NCBI RefSeq assembly: GCF_029211325.2
Contig: NZ_CP135996.1
Coordinates: 1,736,001 to 1,800,000 of the forward strand
DNA length: 64,000 bases
Reading direction: 5' to 3'
DNA from: Caproicibacterium argilliputei
GTDB lineage: Bacteria; Bacillota; Clostridia; Oscillospirales; Acutalibacteraceae
Made by a program: the position numbers and the translations under genes
The notes under the pieces: model-generated
Told to the model about the DNA's origin: nothing
The model's input: the letters and a program-made list of their open reading frames with translations, nothing else
The model's database searches: none
Part shown: one piece after another, positions 61,112 to 64,000 of the stretch
Layout of the letters: every line of letters begins with the position of its first letter
How positions within the stretch are numbered: the first letter of the stretch is position 1

Positions 61112-63904
61112 TTATGCCAGCACATGTGCGCAGCGCTCGCAAACATCCGGGTGTGCGGCATCTGTGCCAACGGTATCGCTGTACATCCAGCAGCGCGCGC
61201 ATTTATCACCTTCTGCGTGTGTCACCGTAACAGAGAAGCCCTCCAGCGCAACGTCCGTGTATGCGCCCGTGCCGCCGTTGACAACCTCGACAGCGGAAAC
61301 AATGAGCACCGGCAGCAGTTCCTTCTCAACGCTCTTGACAAAGTCATACAGCTCGCCTGTGCAGAACAGCTGCACCTTCGCATCCAACGAGGAGCCGATC
61401 ACCTTCTGCTTACGTGCCTGCTCCAGCGCTTTTTTCACATTGTCGCGTACCGCGTGGATACGGTCCCAACGTGCCAGAAACGCTTGGTCTGCCTGCACGC
61501 CGCTTGCTTGCGGGAACTCATTGAGCACCACGGAAGAGGCGTCTTCCGCCTTGGCGTGCCGCATGGCCTGCCAGATTTCCTCGCTGGTGTAAGCCAGAAT
61601 TGGCGCCAAAAGGCGTGTCATGCCGCTGAGGATGGTATACATAACCGTCTGTGCCGCCCGACGTGTGGCGCTGTCAGTTTTCTCTGTATACAGACGGTCT
61701 TTTGCAACGTCCAGATAGAAGTTGCTCATGTCCACCACGCAGAAATTATGAATGGCATGGTAAGCATTGTGGAACTCAAACGTATCGTAGCCCTCGCGGA
61801 CTTTGTCAATCAGCTCGTCAAACTGGTGCAGCGCCCACCGGTCAATCTCCTGCAACTCCGCATCCCCCACTGCATCGCTGTCCGGATTAAAGTCGTGCAA
61901 ATTGCCCAGCATAAAGCGCGCCGTATTGCGGATTTTGCGATAAGCATCGGAAAGCTGCTTGAGGATTTCCTTGGACACATGAATGTCAGCATGATAATCT
62001 GAAGACGCCACCCACAGGCGCAGAATGTCTGCGCCGTACTGATCCACGATTTCCTGCGGGTCAATGCCGTTGCCGAGGGATTTGCTCATCTTGCGGCCCT
62101 CGCCGTCCACCACCCAACCGTGCGTGCAGACTGCTTTGTACGGTGCCTTGCCGCGCCATGCAACACTGGTCAGCAGGCTGGACTGGAACCAGCCGCGATA
62201 CTGGTCAGCACCCTCCAGATAGAGGTCGGCAGGCCAGTGCAGTTCCGGCCGCTGGTCGGCAACCGCCGCATGGGAAACACCGGAATCGAACCAGACATCC
62301 ATGATGTCGTGTTCCTTGGTAAACTCGGTGCAGCCGCACTTGGGGCACTTCGTGCCCTGCGGCACAATCTCTTTCGCATCCGTCGTAAACCATGCATCAC
62401 TGCCCTGCTCGCCAAAGAGCTTTGAAACGTTTGCCATGGCTTCCTTGCTCATCAGGGGTTCGCCGCAATCCTTGCAGTAGAAAATCGGAATCGGCACACC
62501 CCAGCGGCGCTGACGGGAAATGCACCAGTCGTTGCGCTCGCGCACCATGGAGGTAATGCGGTCTTTGCCCCACGCCGGAATCCACTGCACTTTGTTGATT
62601 TCCTCAACAGCCTTTTCCTTAATGGCATCAACCGAGCAGAACCACTGCTCGGTCGCGCGGAAAAGAATCGGCTTCTTGCAGCGCCAGCAGTGCGGGTACT
62701 GATGGATAATCTTTTTCTGTGCGAACATGGCGCCGATTTCAACCAGATAATCAGCGATGGCCTTGTTTGCCTGCGCGGTAGTCAGTCCGGCAAAGCGCTC
62801 ACCGGCTTCCGCGGTCATACGGCCGTCCGCATCCACCGGAACCAAAATCGGCAGTTCCGGGTACTTATCATGGCAGACATTGTAGTCATCCACGCCGTGA
62901 CCGGGTGCTGTGTGCACACAGCCGGTGCCGCTGTCCAGGGTGACATGATCCCCCACAATAACCAAAGACTCGCGGTCAAGGAACGGATGCTTTGCCTTCA
63001 TATACTCGCACTCGCTGCCCTTGAACGTTGCCAAAACGGAGTAGCCGGTTTTCCCCGCTTCCTCCATGACCGAACGGTAAAGTTCAGACGCCATGATGTA
63101 GTACTCCCCATCACAAGCAATCAGGGAATACGCAAAGTCCGGGCCCAAGCAAATGGCTTCATTTGCAGGGATGGTCCACGTTGTGGTGGTCCAAATGACA
63201 AAGTAAGTGTGTGCCAGATCCGCGCCCTTGGCTGTGAAAAAGCCTTTGTCATCTGTCACGCGAAACTTGACGAAAATGGAGTCGCAGGGATCCTCCGCAT
63301 ACTCGATTTCCGATTCTGCCAAAGCGGTTTTGCAATCCGCGCACCAGTAAACCGGCTTGAGTCCTTTGTAAATCAGACCTTTTTCGCACATATTGGAGAA
63401 AATTTCAATCTGCTTTGCTTCAAAGTCATGCGTCAGGGTAATGTAGGGATGTGACCAGTCGCCCAGACCGCCCAGGCGCTTAAACTCGTTGCGCTGCCCG
63501 TCGATGTAAGTCAGCGCAAACTCGCGGCAGATTTTGCGCAACTCCACATCAGAGATCGCTTCGCTGTTGGTAATGCCTGCTTTTTTCCGCGCTTTCAGTT
63601 CAGTCGGCAAACCGTGCGTATCCCATCCGGGCACATACGGCGCCTGAAAACCGGACATATTTTTGGAGCGCACAATGATGTCCTTGAGGACTTTATTTAA
63701 AGCGGTTCCCAAATGGATATCGCCATTGGCATAGGGAGGGCCGTCATGCAGAACATAAACCGGCTTTCCCTCATTCTTCTTCATCACCTGACCGTAAAGG
63801 TCTTCTTTTTCCCAAGCGGACAGGGTTTCTGGCTCACGCTTCGGCAAATGTGCCTGCATGGGAAAATCGGTTTTCGGCAAATTTAAAGTGCTTTTGTAAT
63901 CCAT
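61112..63904 (-). CDS. ileS: Isoleucyl-tRNA synthetase
   Basis: Charges tRNA-Ile. The 930-residue protein has the HIGH-type motif DIHLGTALNKVLKD, the editing domain (IWTTTTWTIPANEAICLGPD), KMSKSLGN, and the C-terminal zinc fingers CARCWMYSD and CERCAHVLA. ATG 63904 has GGAGAG upstream; the longer frame adds 12 residues. No T-box is seen in the 96 bases left of the window, but it could lie further out or before the preceding gene. Confidence 0.96.
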   Translation of the reverse strand: MDYKSTLNLPKTDFPMQAHLPKREPETLSAWEKEDLYGQVMKKNEGKPVYVLHDGPPYANGDIHLGTALNKVLKDIIVRSKNMSGFQAPYVPGWDTHGLPTELKARKKAGITNSEAISDVELRKICREFALTYIDGQRNEFKRLGGLGDWSHPYITLTHDFEAKQIEIFSNMCEKGLIYKGLKPVYWCADCKTALAESEIEYAEDPCDSIFVKFRVTDDKGFFTAKGADLAHTYFVIWTTTTWTIPANEAICLGPDFAYSLIACDGEYYIMASELYRSVMEEAGKTGYSVLATFKGSECEYMKAKHPFLDRESLVIVGDHVTLDSGTGCVHTAPGHGVDDYNVCHDKYPELPILVPVDADGRMTAEAGERFAGLTTAQANKAIADYLVEIGAMFAQKKIIHQYPHCWRCKKPILFRATEQWFCSVDAIKEKAVEEINKVQWIPAWGKDRITSMVRERNDWCISRQRRWGVPIPIFYCKDCGEPLMSKEAMANVSKLFGEQGSDAWFTTDAKEIVPQGTKCPKCGCTEFTKEHDIMDVWFDSGVSHAAVADQRPELHWPADLYLEGADQYRGWFQSSLLTSVAWRGKAPYKAVCTHGWVVDGEGRKMSKSLGNGIDPQEIVDQYGADILRLWVASSDYHADIHVSKEILKQLSDAYRKIRNTARFMLGNLHDFNPDSDAVGDAELQEIDRWALHQFDELIDKVREGYDTFEFHNAYHAIHNFCVVDMSNFYLDVAKDRLYTEKTDSATRRAAQTVMYTILSGMTRLLAPILAYTSEEIWQAMRHAKAEDASSVVLNEFPQASGVQADQAFLARWDRIHAVRDNVKKALEQARKQKVIGSSLDAKVQLFCTGELYDFVKSVEKELLPVLIVSAVEVVNGGTGAYTDVALEGFSVTVTHAEGDKCARCWMYSDTVGTDAAHPDVCERCAHVLA

Positions 63905-63956
63905 TGGGTTCTTCTCTCCTTCGATATGCGCGCTGCACACAAGCTAAAATTTTTTA

Positions 63957-64000
63957 TCAATGCTTTCTGTTGAAAATCTGAGAAGCGTCATCGTCATCCA
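63957..64000 (-). CDS. C-terminal end of an upstream gene (partial)
   Basis: A frame entering from the right edge ends at TGA 63957-63959 with DDDDASQIFNRKH. DivIVA-type genes often precede ileS in Firmicutes and have acidic tails, but 13 residues are not enough to identify it. Confidence 0.3.
   Translation of the reverse strand, partial: DDDDASQIFNRKH

Overview
The window looks like chromosomal DNA of a low-to-mid GC, spore-forming, flagellated Firmicute of class Clostridia, probably from the Ruminococcaceae/Oscillospirales side. This rests on gene content and layout: a clostridial fla operon, FliW-CsrA, spmA-spmB, a clostridial AbrB with a cysteine-rich tail, a THF riboswitch in front of folT, and a Type I-C CRISPR-Cas locus. 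The species call is inference, because no rRNA is present.

1-13,100 (minus strand) is a large flagellar operon. In transcription order it runs fliE, fliF, a truncated fliG, fliI, fliJ, fliK, flgD, a TIGR02530-type gene, flgE, flbD, motA, motB, fliM (cut by the window edge). A ParA-like ATPase and a ComFB-family gene lie just upstream. Most of fliG and all of fliH are missing between the fliG start and fliI. 13,100-24,720 (plus strand) is the late flagellar cluster: flgM, flgN-like, flgK, flgL, a DUF6470 gene, an IS remnant, fliW, csrA, a chaperone-like gene, fliD, fliS, flgB, flgC and an unknown gene. A minus-strand PilZ-like gene sits among them. 24,800-28,700 (minus) holds a degenerate EAL-HDOD protein and a ylqG-like/flhX/VanY-like operon. 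28,998-33,501 (plus) is cheA-cheW-cheR-cheB.

33,600-41,280 carries housekeeping genes: abrB, spmA-spmB, an M24 aminopeptidase, nfo, a TtcA-like gene, a THF riboswitch with folT, a promoter-terminator unit that could be a small RNA or leader, and an ABC exporter. 41,400-42,750 is a dead IS3-family element. It abuts the old end of a CRISPR array of 45 repeats (42,758-45,707). To the right is a complete Type I-C operon on the minus strand (cas3-cas5c-cas8c-cas7c-cas4-cas1-cas2), driven by a good sigma-A promoter and reading toward the array. Two spacers occur twice in the array.

53,850-64,000 is core metabolism: ppx-ppk1, pfkA with a small membrane protein, then minus-strand ileS, lspA, an RluA-family pseudouridine synthase and comEA.

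The most notable points are the deletion-like fliG/fliI junction, which would be expected to abolish motor function if real; the duplicated spacers; the THF riboswitch; the ParA-ComFB pair beside the flagellar operon; and a possible small RNA/attenuator upstream of the ABC exporter.
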